This document shows positions 21,691 through 34,079 of a stretch of 64,000 nt of DNA, one piece after another. The position numbers were made by a program, and so were the translations under genes. Below the pieces are notes generated by a model. It was given only the letters and a program-made list of their open reading frames with translations, was not told where the DNA came from and did no database searches. This stretch comes from Escarpia spicata (taxonomy: Eukaryota; Annelida; Polychaeta; Sabellida; Siboglinidae). The DNA is taken from positions 2,371,344 through 2,435,343 of the forward strand of contig OZ023207.1 in the NCBI GenBank assembly GCA_963995525.1, written 5' to 3'. Every line of letters begins with the position of its first letter. Position 1 is the stretch's first letter.

Positions 21691-21746
21691 CGTGGACGGC
21701 GTAGCAGACGTAGGAAAGCGCACCACCGAGACGACAGAATGTCTGA

Positions 21747-22590
21747 ATGCACGACTTTAAACGTGCTTATCCACAACGGTTTGACACTATCGGGAACTTC
21801 TCAGGGGAAGCAAAACTCCTCTTGAAGGACGACGCAGAGTCATTCATTGACGCACTCCGCAAGTGCAGTATCCACATGAAGGACAAACTGAAACGAGAAC
21901 TCGAGAACATGGTCTCCAAAGGGTCATACGTAAAATAGAGGAGCACACCGACTGGTGTTCTACTCTGGCATATAGCACGAAGAGTGATGTATCGATCCAC
22001 GACGTCTCAACGCAGCGCTACGCAGATGTCCTCACAAAATACGTACCTTGGAGGAAATCAACCCAGAACTCGATAAAGCCAAATTGTTTAGCAGGTTGGA
22101 CACAAAAGCCGGATATTGGTAAGTTCATCTCAATGCAGATTCGCAGCTGCTACCTACGTTTCGTACACCATTAACATATTTTGCTGGCGAAGACTTCCCT
22201 TTGGGTTGAATATGTCTCTCAAAACATATTTCAAGTCACAATGGACCATATCCTGGAGGGCCTGAATGGGTTCACAGGGATCGGCAACGATGTGTGTGTG
22301 TATGTGGCGAAAACAATGAGGACCATAATAGGAACCTCATCACGCTGATGGACCGAGCACGCGAAGAAGGGTTGGTATTCAACTCTTCAAAATGCCTCAT
22401 CAAGCTCATCAAGCAAAAGAGGATTTCATTCTTCGGAAACACCTACACCGACAATGGCATCTCACCTGACGACGACAAGATGCATGACATACAGAACACG
22501 CCGACACCTCAAAATCGGGAAGACCTGCACTGATTCATGGGGATGATGACGTATCTCTCACAATTCATTCCACACTTCGCAGAGAGAGCT
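21747..22590 (+). pseudogene. Gypsy-2 reverse transcriptase fragments, catalytic box mutated
   Basis: Order of recognisable pieces across three frames: PQRFDTIGNFSGEAKLLLK, RKCSIHMKDKLKRELE and DWCSTLAYSTKSD. A deletion removes the first palm block, and TLEEINPELDKAKLFSRLD follows with a TAA after GYW. Then come LPFGLNMS, GIGNDVCVY in place of the expected ADD box (22280-22300; the first Asp is AAC at 22286-22288), ITLMDRAREEGLVFNSSKC, ISFFGNTYTDNGISPDDDK, a TGA after DLH, and FMGMMTYLSQFIPHFAERA. Immediately after PHFAERA the connection segment enters the 69-bp array. No RNase H or integrase follows anywhere in the window. Confidence 0.85.
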
Positions 22591-25500
22591 CGAGCTCATG
22601 CACTACGAGGAATCTTAAAGAAAGTTGTGCCATGGGTGTGGGATGTACACCACCATAAGAGAGCTCATTCACTACGAGGACTCTTAAAGAAAGATGTGGC
22701 ATGGCTGTGGGATGTAGACCACCATAAGAGAGCTCATACACTACGAGCACTCTCAAAGAAAGATATGCCATGGGTGTGGGATGTAGACCACCATAAGAGA
22801 GCTCATACACTACGAGGACTCTTAAAGAAAGATGTGCCATGGGTGTGGGTGTAGACCACAATAAGAGAGCTAATACACTACGAGGACTCTTAAAGAAAGA
22901 TGTGCCATGGGTGTGGGATGTAGACCACCATAAGAGAGCTCATACACTACGAGGACTCTTAAAGAAAGATGTGTCATGGGTGTGGGATGTAGACCACCAT
23001 AAGAGAGCTCATACACTACGAGGACTCTTAAAGAAAGTTGTGCCATGGGTGTGGGATGTAGACCACCATAAGAGAGCTCATACACTACGAGGACTCTTAA
23101 AGAAAGATGTGTCATGGGTGTGGGATGTAGACCACCATAAGAGAGCTCATTCACTACGAGGACTCTTAAAGAAAGATGTGGCATGGGTGTGGGATGTAGA
23201 CCACCATAAGAGAGCTCATACACTACGAGGCCTCTTAAAGAAAGATGTGCCATGGGTGTGGGATGTAGACCACCATAAGAGAGCTCATTCACTACGAGGA
23301 CTCTTAAAGAAAGATATACCATGGGTGTGGGATGTAGACCACCATAAGAGAGCTCATACACTACGAGGACTCTTAAAGAAAGATGTGCCATGGGTGTGGG
23401 ATGTAGACCACCATAAGAGAGCTCATACACTACGAGGACTCTTAAAGAAAAATGTGCCATGGGTGTGGGATGTAGACCACCATAAGAGAGCTCATACACT
23501 ACGAGGACTCTTAAAGAAAGATGTGCCATGGGTGTGGGATGTAGACCACCATAAGAGAGCTCATTCACCACGAGGACTCTTAAAGAAAGATGTGGCATGG
23601 GTGTGGGATGTAGACCACCATAAGAGAGCTCATACACTACGAGGCCTCTTAAAGAAAGATGTGCCATGGGTGTGGGATGTAGACCACCATAAGAGAGCTC
23701 ATTCACTACGAGGACTCTTAAAGAAAGATATACCATGGGTGTGGGATGTAGACCACCATAAGAGAGCTCATACACTACGAGGACTCTTAAAGAAAGATGT
23801 GCCATGGGTGTGGGATGTAGACCACCATAAGAGAGCTCATACACTACGAGGACTCTTAAAGAAAAATGTGCCATGGGTGTGGGATGTAGACCACCATAAG
23901 AGAGCTCATACACTACGAGGACTCTTAAAGAAAGATGTGCCATGGGTGTGGGATGTAGACCACCATAAGAGAGCTCATTCACCACGAGGACTCTTAAAGA
24001 AAGATGTGGCATGGGTGTGGGATGTAGACCACCATAAGAGAGCTCATACACTACGAGGACTCTTAAAGAAAGATGTGCCATGGGTGTGGGATGTAGACCA
24101 CCATAAGAGAGCTCATTCACTACGAGGACTCTTAAAGAAAGATGTGGCATGGGTGTGGGATGTAGACCACCATAAGAGAGCTCATTCACTACGAGGACTC
24201 TTAAAGAAAGATGTGCCATGGGTGTGGGATGTAGACCACCATAAGAGAGCTAATTCACTATGAGGACTCTTAAAGAAAGATGTGGCATGGGTGTGGGATG
24301 TAGACCACCATAAGAGAGCTCATACACTACGAGGACTCTTAAAGAAAGATGTGCCATGGGTGTGGGATGTAGAACACCATAAGAGAGCTCATTCACTACG
24401 AGGACTCTTAAAGAAAGATGGGCCATGGGTGTGGGATGTAGACCACCATAAGAGAGCTCATACACTACGAGGACTCTTAAAGAAAGATGTGCCATGGGTT
24501 TGGGATGTAGACCACCATAACAGAGCTCATTCACTACGAGGACTCTTAAAGAAAGATGTGCCATGGGTGTGGGATGTAGACCACCATAAGAAAACTCATA
24601 CACTACGAGGACTCTTAAAGAAAGATGTGTCATGGGTGTGGGATGTAGACCACCATAAGAGAGCTCATACACTACGAGGACTCTTAAAGAAAGATGTGCC
24701 ATGGGTGTGGGATGTAGACCACCATAACAGAGCTCATTCACTACGAGGACTCTTAAAGAAAGATGTGCCATGGGTGTGGGATGTAGACCACCATAAGAGA
24801 GCTCATACACTACGAGGACTCTTAAAGAAAGATGTGCCATGGGTGTGGGATGTAGACCACCATAAGAGAGCTCATACACTACGAGGACTCTTAAAGAAAA
24901 ATGTGCCATGGGTGTGGGATGTAGACCACCATAAGAGAGCTCATACACTACGAGGACTCTTAAAGAAAGATGTGCCATGGGTGTGGGATGTAGACCACCA
25001 TAAGAGAGCTCATTCACCACGAGGACTCTTAAAGAAAGATGTGGCATGGGTGTGGGATGTAGACCACCATAAGAGAGCTCATACACTACGAGGACTCTTA
25101 AAGAAAGATGTGCCATGGGTGTGGGATGTAGACCACCATAAGAGAGCTCATTCACTACGAGGACTCTTAAAGAAAGATGTGGCATGGGTGTGGGATGTAG
25201 ACCACCATAAGAGAGCTCATTCACTACGAGGACTCTTAAAGAAAGATGTGCCATGGGTGTGGGATGTAGACCACCATAAGAGAGCTAATTCACTATGAGG
25301 ACTCTTAAAGAAAGATGTGGCATGGGTGTGGGATGTAGACCACCATAAGAGAGCTCATACACTACGAGGACTCTTAAAGAAAGATGTGCCATGGGTGTGG
25401 GATGTAGAACACCATAAGAGAGCTCATTCACTACGAGGACTCTTAAAGAAAGATGGGCCATGGGTGTGGGATGTAGACCACCATAAGAGAGCTCATACAC

Positions 25501-28500
25501 TACGAGGACTCTTAAAGAAAGATGTGCCATGGGTTTGGGATGTAGACCACCATAACAGAGCTCATTCACTACGAGGACTCTTAAAGAAAGATGTGCCATG
25601 GGTGTGGGATGTAGACCACCATAAGAAAACTCATACACTACGAGGACTCTTAAAGAAAGATGTGTCATGGGTGTGGGATGTAGACCACCATAAGAGAGCT
25701 CATACACTACGAGGACTCTTAAAGAAAGATGTGCCATGGGTGTGGGATGTAGACCACCATAACAGAGCTCATTCACTACGAGGACTCTTAAAGAAAGATG
25801 TGCCATGGGTGTGGGATGTAGACCACCATAAGAGAGCTCATACACTACGAGGACTCTTAAAGAAAGATGTGCCATGGGTGTGGGATGTAGACCACCATAA
25901 GAGAGCTCATACACTACGAGGACTCTTAAAGAAAAATGTGCCATGGGTGTGGGATGTAGACCACCATAAGAGAGCTCATACACTACGAGGACTCTTAAAG
26001 AAAGATGTGCCATGGGTGTGGGATGTAGACCACCATAAGAGAGCTCATTCACCACGAGGACTCTTAAAGAAAGATGTGGCATGGGTGTGGGATGTAGACC
26101 ACCATAAGAGAGCTCATACACTACGAGGACTCTTAAAGAAAGATGTGCCATGGGTGTGGGATGTAGACCACCATAAGAGAGCTCATTCACTACGAGGACT
26201 CTTAAAGAAAGATGTGGCATGGGTGTGGGATGTAGACCACCATAAGAGAGCTCATTCACTACGAGGACTCTTAAAGAAAGATGTGCCATGGGTGTGGGAT
26301 GTAGACCACCATAAGAAAGCTAATTCACTATGAGGACTCTTAAAGAAAGATGTGGCATGGGTGTGGGATGTAGACCACCATAAGAGAGCTCATACACTAC
26401 GAGGACTCTTAAAGAAAGAAGTGCCATGGGTGTGGGATGTAGAACACCATAAGAGAGCTCATTCACTACGAGGACTCTTAAAGAAAGATGGGCCATGGGT
26501 GTGGGATGTAGACCACCATAAGAGAGCTCATACACTACGAGGACTCTTAAAGAAAGATGTGCCATGGGTTTGGGATGTAGACCACCATAACAGAGCTCAT
26601 TCACTACGAGGACTCTTAAAGAAAGATGTGCCATGGGTGTGGGATGTAGACCACCATAAGAAAACTCATACACTACGAGGACTCTTAAAGAAAGATGTGT
26701 CATGGGTGTGGGATGTAGACCACCATAAGAGAGCTCATACACTACGAGGACTCTTAAAGAAAGATGTGCCATGGGTGTGGGATGTAGACCACCATAACAG
26801 AGCTCATTCACTACGAGGACTCTTAAAGAAAGATGTGCCATGGGTGTGGGATGTAGACCACCATAAGAGAGCTCATACACTACGAGGACTCTTAAAGAAA
26901 GATGTGCCATGGGTGTGGGATGTAGACCACCATAAGAGAGCTCATACACTACGAGGACTCTTAAAGAAAGATGTGCCATGGGTGTGGGATGTAGACCACC
27001 ATAAGAGAGCTCATTCACTACGAGGACTCTTAAAGAAAGATGTGCCATGGGTGTGGGATGTAGACCACCATAAGAGAGCTCATTCACTACGAGGACTCTT
27101 AAAGAAAGATGTGCCATGGGTGTGGGATGTAGACCACCATAAGAGAGCTCATACACTACGAGGACTCTTAAAGAAAGATGTGCCATGGGTGTGGGATGTA
27201 GACCACCATAAGAGAGCTCATACACTACGAGGACTCTTAAAGAAAGATGTGCCATGGGTGTGGGATGTAGACCACCATAAGAGAGCTCATTCACTACGAG
27301 GACTCTTAAAGAAAGATGTGCCATGGGTGTGGGATGTAGACCACCATAAGAGAGCTCATTCACTACGAGGACTCTTAAAGAAAGATGTGCCATGGGTGTG
27401 GGATGTAGACCACCATAAGAGAGCTCATTCACTACGAGGACTCTTAAAGAAAGATGTGCCATGGGTGTGGGATGTAGACCACCATAAGAGAGCTCATACA
27501 CTACGAGGACTCTTAAAGAAAGATGTGCCATGGGTGTGGGATGTAGACCACCATAAGAGAGCTCATACACTACGAGGACTCTTAAAGAAAGATGTGCCAT
27601 GGGTGTGGGATGTAGACCACCATAAGAGAGCTCATTCACTACGAGGACTCTTAAAGAAAGATGTGCCATGGGTGTGGGATGTAGACCACCATAAGAGAGC
27701 TCATTCACTACGAGGACTCTTAAAGAAAGATGTGCCATGGGTGTGGGATGTAGACCACCATAAGAGAGCTCATTCACTACGAGGACTCTTAAAGAAAGAT
27801 GTGCCATGGGTGTGGGATGTAGACCACCATAAGAGAGCTCATACACTACGAGGACTCTTAAAGAAAGATGTGCCATGGGTGTGGGATGTAGACCACCATA
27901 AGAGAGCTCATACACTACGAGGACTCTTAAAGAAAGATGTGCCATGGGTGTGGGATGTAGACCACCATAAGAGAGCTCATTCACTACGAGGACTCTTAAA
28001 GAAAGATGTGCCATGGGTGTGGGATGTAGACCACCATAAGAGAGCTCATTCACTACGAGGACTCTTAAAGAAAGATGTGCCATGGGTGTGGGATGTAGAC
28101 CACCATAAGAGAGCTCATTCACTACGAGGACTCTTAAAAAAAGATGTGCCATGGGTGTGGGATGTACACCACCATAAGAGAGCTCATACACTACGAGGAC
28201 TCTTAAAGAAAGATGTGCCATGGGTGTGGGATGTAGACCACCATAACAGAGCTCATTCACTACGAGGACTCTTAAAGAAAGATGTGCCATGGGTGTGGGA
28301 TGTAGACCACCATAAGAGAGCTCATACACTACGAGGACTCTTAAAGAAAGATGTGCCATGGGTGTGGGATGTAGACCACCATAAGAGAGCTCATTCACTA
28401 CGAGGACTCTTAAAGAAAGATGTGCCATGGGTGTGGGATGTAGACCACCATAAGAGAGCTCATTCACTACGAGGACTCTTAAAGAAAGATGTGCCATGGG

Positions 28501-31458
28501 TGTGGGATGTAGACCACCATAAGAGAGCTCATTCACTACGAGGACTCTTAAAGAAAGATGTGCCATGGGTGTGGGATGTAGACCACCATAAGAGAGCTCA
28601 TACACTACGAGGACTCTTAAAGAAAGACGTGCCATGGGTGTGGGATGTAGACCACCATAAGAGAGCTCATACACTACGAGGACTCTTAAAGAAAGATGTG
28701 CCATGGGTGTGGGATGTAGACCACCATAAGAGAGCTCATTCACTACGAGGACTCTTAAAGAAAGATGTGCCATGGGTGTGGGATGTAGACCACCATAAGA
28801 GAGCTCATTCACTACGAGGACTCTTAAAGAAAGATGTGCCATGGGTGTGGGATGTAGACCACCATAAGAGAGCTCATTCACTACGAGGACTCTTAAAAAA
28901 AGATGTGGCATGGGTGTGGGATGTACACCACCATAAGAGAGCTCATACACTACGAGGACTCTTAAGGAAAGATGTGCCATGGGTGTGGGATGTAGACCAC
29001 CATAAGAGAGCTCATTCACTACGAGGACTCTTAAAGAAAGATGTGCCATGGGTGTGGGATGTAGACCACCATAAGAGAGCTCATACACTACGAGGACTCT
29101 TAAAGAAAGATGTGGCATGGGTGTGGGATGTAGACCACCATAAGAGAGTTCATGCATTACGAGGACTCTTAAAGAAAGATGTGGCATGGTTGTGGGATGT
29201 ACACCACCATAAGAGAGTTCATTCACTACGAGGACTCTTAAAGAAACATGTGCCATGGGTGTGGGATGTAGACCATCATAAGAGAGCTCATGCATTACGA
29301 GGACTCTTAAAGAAAGATATGCCATGGCTGTGGGATGTAGACCACCATAAGAGAGCTCATACACTACGAGGACTCTTAAAGAAAGATATGCCAAGGCTGT
29401 GGGATGTAGACCACCATAAGAGAGCTCATACACTACGAGGACTCTTAAAGAAAGATATGCCATGGCTGTGGGATGTAGGCCACCATAAGAGAGCTCATAC
29501 ACTACGAGGACTCTTAAAGAAAGATATGCCAAGGCTGTGGGATGTAGGCCACCATAAGAGAACTCATACACTACGAGGACTCTTAAAGAAAGATATGCCA
29601 AGGCTGTGGGATGTAGACCACCATAAGAGAGCTTATACACTACGAGGACTCTTAAAGAAAGATATGCCAAGGTTGTGGGATGTAGACCACCATAAGAGAG
29701 CTCATACACTACGAGGACTCTTAAAGAAAGATATGCCAAGGCTGTGGGATGTAAACAACCATAAGAGAGCTCGTACGCTACGAGGACTCTTAAAGAAAGA
29801 TATTCCAAGGCTGTGGGATGTAGGCCACCATAAGAGAGCTCATACACTACGAGGACTCTTAAAGAAAGATATGCCAAGGCTGTGGGATGTAGACCACCAT
29901 AAGAGAGCTTATACACTACGAGGACTCTTAAAGAAAGATATGCCAAGGTTGTGGGATGTAGACCACCATAAGAGAGCTCATACACTACGAGGACTCTTAA
30001 AGAAAGATATGCCAAGGCTGTGGGATGTAAACAACCATAAGAGAGCTCGTACGCTACGAGGACTCTTAAAGAAAGATATTCCAAGGCTGTGGGATGTAGG
30101 CCACCATAAGAGAGCTCATACACTACGAGGACTCTTAAAGAAAGATTTGCCATGGCTGTGGGATGTAAACCACCATAAGAGAGCTCATACACTACGAGGA
30201 CTCTTAAAGAAAATATGCCATGGGTGTGGGATGTTGACCACCATAAGAGAGCTCATTCACTACGAGGACTCTTAAACAAAGATGTGCCATGGGTGTGGGA
30301 TGTAGGCCACCATAAGAGAGCTCATACACTACGAGGACTCTTAAAGAAAGATGTGCCATGGGTGTGGGATGTAGACCACCATAAGAGAGCTCATACACTA
30401 CGAGGACTCTTAAAGAAAGATATGCCATGGCTGTAAGATGTAAACCACCATAAGAGAGCTCATACACTACGAGGACTCTTAAAGAAAATATGCCATGGGT
30501 GTGGGATGTAGGCCACCATAAGAGAGCTCATACACTACGAGGACTCTTAAAGAAAATATGCCATGGGTGTGGGATGTAGACCACCATAAGAGAGCTCATA
30601 CACTACGAGGACTCTTAAAGAAAATATGCCATGGGTGTGGGATGTAGGCCACCATAAGAGAGCTCATACACTACGAGGACTCTTAAAGAAAGATGTGCCA
30701 TGGGTGTGGGATGTAGGCCACCATAAGCGAGCTCATACACTACGAGGACTCTTAAAGAAAGATGTGCCATGTGTGTGGGATGTAGACCACCATAAGAGAG
30801 CTCATACACTACGAGGACTCTTAAAGAAAGATGTGCCATGGGTGTGGGATGTAGACCACCATAAGAGAGCTCATACACTACGAGGATTCTTAAAGAAAGA
30901 TGTGCCATGGGTGTGGGATGTAGACCACCATAAGAGAGCTCATTCACTACGTTACTCTTAAAAAAAGATGTGCCATGGGTGTGGGATGTACACCACCATA
31001 AGAGAGCTCATACACTACGAGGACTCTTAAAGAAAGATGTGCCATGGGTGTGGGATGTAGGCCACCATAAGAGAGCTCATACACTACGAGGACTCTTAAA
31101 GAAAGATGTGCCATGGGTGTGGGATGTAGACCACCATAAGAGAGCTCATACACTAGGATGACTCTTAAAGAAAGATGTGCCATGGGTGTGGGATGTAGAC
31201 CACCACAAGATAGATCATTCACTACGAGGACTCTTAAAGAAAGATGTTCCATGGGTGGGGGATGTAGGCCACCATAAGAGAGCTCATGCATTAAGATGAC
31301 TCTTAAAGAAAATTGTGCCACGGGTGTGGGATGTAGGCCACCGTAAGAGAGCTCATACACTACGAGGACTCTTACAGAAAGATGTGCCAAGGCTGTGGGA
31401 TGTAGACCATCATAAGATAGCTCATACACTACGAGGACTCTTAAAGAAAGATGTGGCA
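22587..31458 (+). repeat. 69-bp minisatellite (~128 copies) expanded from the RT connection segment
   Basis: The unit contains GAGAGCTCATACACTACGAG, GACTCTTAAAGAAAGATGTG and CCATGGGTGTGGGATG, then TAGACCACCATAA. In RT frame it encodes LRGLLKKDVPWVWDVDHHK plus RAHT. This is the segment that follows SQFIPHFAER in gypsy polymerases, and the first copy (22585-22650) is still continuous with RT. The 69-bp period preserves frame, giving open stretches up to 1307 codons on the plus strand (26352-30275) and 1290 on the minus strand (26320-30192). Higher-order structure: 6-mers (414 bp) near 23.3-24.0 kb, 15-mers of 1035 bp at about 24.26-26.33 kb, 5-mers (345 bp) near 27-28.9 kb, and 4-mers (276 bp) near 29.6-30.1 kb. 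Units from 30196 carry 2-bp deletions that break the frame. Confidence 0.95.
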
Positions 31459-32776
31459 TAATATTTGTGTGTACACATGTTACACTGCTTCACAGTGTTC
31501 AACATTGTAATTAACATAATGCTTTTTTGTACACATGTTACACTGCTTCACACTGTTCAATATCGTACTTAACATAATACTTTTGAGTTCACATGTTACA
31601 CTGCTTCACAGTGTTCAACATCATAATTAACATAATACTTTTGTGTACACATGTTACACTGCTTTACAGTGTTCAACATCATACTTAACATAATACTTTT
31701 GTGTACACATTTTACACTGCTTCAGAGTGTTCAACATCATACTTAACATAATACTTTCGTGTACACATGTTACACTGCTTCACAGTATTCAACATCATAC
31801 TTAACATAATACTTTTGTGTACACATTTTACACTGCTTCAGAGTGTTCAACATCATACTTAACATAATACTTTTATGTACACATATTACATTGCTTCACA
31901 GTGTTCAACATCGTACTTAACATAATACTTTTGTGTACACATTTTACACTGCTTCATAGTATTCGACATCATACTTAACATAGTACTTTTGTGTACACCT
32001 GTTTCACTGCTAACAGTGTTCAATATCATACTTAACATAATACTTTTGTGTAAACATGTTACACTGCTTCAGTGTTCAACATCAGACTTAACATAATACT
32101 TTTGTGTACACATGTTACACTGCTTCAGTGTTCAACATCGTACTTAACATAATACTTTTGTGTACACATGTTACACTGCTTCACAGTGTTCAACATCATA
32201 CTTAACATAATACTTTTGTGTACACATGTTACACAGCTTCAGTGTTCAACATCATACTTAACATAATACTTTTGTGTACACATGTTACACTGCTTCAGTG
32301 TTCAACATCATACTTAACATAATACTTTTGTTATACACATGTTACTCTGCTTCAGTGTTCAACATCGTACTTAACATAATACTTTTGTGTACACATGTTA
32401 CACTGCTTCAGTGTTCAACATCATACTTAACATAATACTTTTGTGTACACATGTTACACTGCTTCAGTGTTCAACATCATACTTAACATAATACTTTTGT
32501 GTACACATGTTACACTGCTTCACAGTGTTCAACATCATACTTAACATAATACTTTTGTGTACACATGTTACACTGCTTCAGTGTTCAACATCATACTTAA
32601 CATAATACTTTTGTGTACACATGTTACACTGCTTCACAGTGTTCAACATCATACTTAACATAATACTTTTGTGTACACATGTTACACTGCTTCAGTGTTC
32701 AACATCATACTTAACATAATACTTTTGTGTACACATGTTACACTGCTTCAGTGTTCAACATCGTACTGAACATAGT
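31459..32776. repeat. 58-bp minisatellite (~23 copies, 56-bp variant)
   Basis: Units contain TGTGTACACATGTTACACTG, CTTCACAGTGTTCAACATCA and TACTTAACATAATACTTT. A 2-bp-shorter form has CTTCAGTG instead of CTTCACAGTG and dominates the right half (56 bp measured at 32041-32097). It abuts the 69-bp array with no unique spacer. I found no coding source for it. Confidence 0.95.
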
Positions 32777-32816
32777 ACACATGAAACGATCTGATATTTG
32801 TTTTGCATCATTGGTA

Positions 32817-33215
32817 ACTTCCCCTTTCTTTTCCGCTATTTATTTTCACACTCGTGTATTCGCGCAAATTTGCAGCTCATTTTTTTATTGTCGTTCTAAT
32901 TCTCCAGAGCCGCTTTTAACCGGCGCCGCAACACGACCTATACAATCTGAATGCCAATCTTCCATAGAGTACTAACTCAATAGTATTAATTTGTTTTTCA
33001 ACTGCAACGAACAACGGCCTTACGACAACGTCGTAGTCACATACAATTTAAAACAAAGACCTCACATATTATCCAAATTGTTTTGCGCGACGATCTCTCT
33101 GGCGTGAATGGCAATTCAAAATATTGCGCTGCGGAGTACTTTTGAGCCAAATTGAAGTGAAGAGCTGCAAGTTTCCGATAGTGGGACGGGCAGAACTTGG
33201 GGCCGCCAATCAGAC
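32817..33215 (+). repeat. Old dispersed repeat, copy A
   Basis: Aligns with 33668-34079 in the same orientation. Shared landmarks in order: CCAGAGCCGCTT, GGCGC, AACACGACCT, CCATAGAGTACTAA, ACAAAGACCT, CTGCGGAG and a terminal GCCGCCAATCAGAC/GCCGGCAATACGAC. Identity is perhaps 70 %, judged by eye. No coding capacity or terminal repeats recognised. Confidence 0.7.
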
Positions 33216-33320
33216 TAGCAGAAGGTGAAGACTTTATACGCAATTTAAATGACATATGTCTCCACGCAGTATCCTTAAGAGTTTCCAACGAACGCTAGCT
33301 TTTCATGTGCATAGTATATT

Positions 33321-33431
33321 ATATTAAATTATATTATATGATATTATATTATATTATATTATATTATATTATATTATATTATATTATATTATATTATATT
33401 ATATTATATTATATTATATTATATTATATTA
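33321..33431. repeat. (ATATT)n pentanucleotide microsatellite
   Basis: About 20 perfect ATATT units, bounded on the left by a few degenerate ones. It lies between the two old dispersed repeats. Confidence 0.95.
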
Positions 33432-33667
33432 GCAATACGGTCGTCAACGAATAACAAAACAATCAAGTGAATTGTATTCCCGAATTTTTGGATTTGGAAA
33501 TACAATTCTGGTGGTGTGGCGCCAAATTATATTTTTGATAAGGGTGTCGAAAACATTTATTACTCCACTGGCACTGCTGTTCCGTTGTTTTTGTTATTTT
33601 TCCTTCACTGCATCTACCATCGTCTGTCAAGAATTCACCCTTCTCGCAGTCAGCCATCTCAGATGTG

Positions 33668-34079
33668 GACTTCCCATTTTTTTGTCACCATTTATTCTCA
33701 GACTGGTTTGTTCGGGCAAACTTGCAGCTTTTTTGTTGTTGCCGGTTTAATTTTCCAGAGCCGCTTGTATCCGGCGCTGAAACACGACCTCAGACATTTG
33801 AATGTCAATGCTCCATAGAGTACTAATTAATTATTAATTATGTTTTTCAATTGCACTGATCAGCAGCCATCAGTTTACCACAATAACTCCGTATTTGCAT
33901 ACAATTTCAAACAAAGACCTGATATATTATCATGTAAAACGTTCTCCGAAACGACGGTCATGTAGGTGTATCTGGCAGCTCGACGCCATGCACTGCGGAG
34001 ACCTTCAAACCCACAATGAAGGATCGAGAACAAGTTCCGGTGAGTTGGATGGGCACAACTCAGCGCCGGCAATACGACC
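33668..34079 (+). repeat. Old dispersed repeat, copy B
   Basis: Second copy of the roughly 400-bp unit at 32817-33215, about 850 bp downstream in direct orientation. Short open frames across it are not conserved between the two copies, which argues against a coding role. Confidence 0.7.

Noticed and set aside
22537..31459. Open frames of 338-1307 codons on both strands as repeat-protein genes
   Set aside because: They are made entirely of the 69-bp unit, whose period is divisible by three. The same DNA is open on both strands, the unit is a piece of RT, and unit differences are mostly amino-acid changing.
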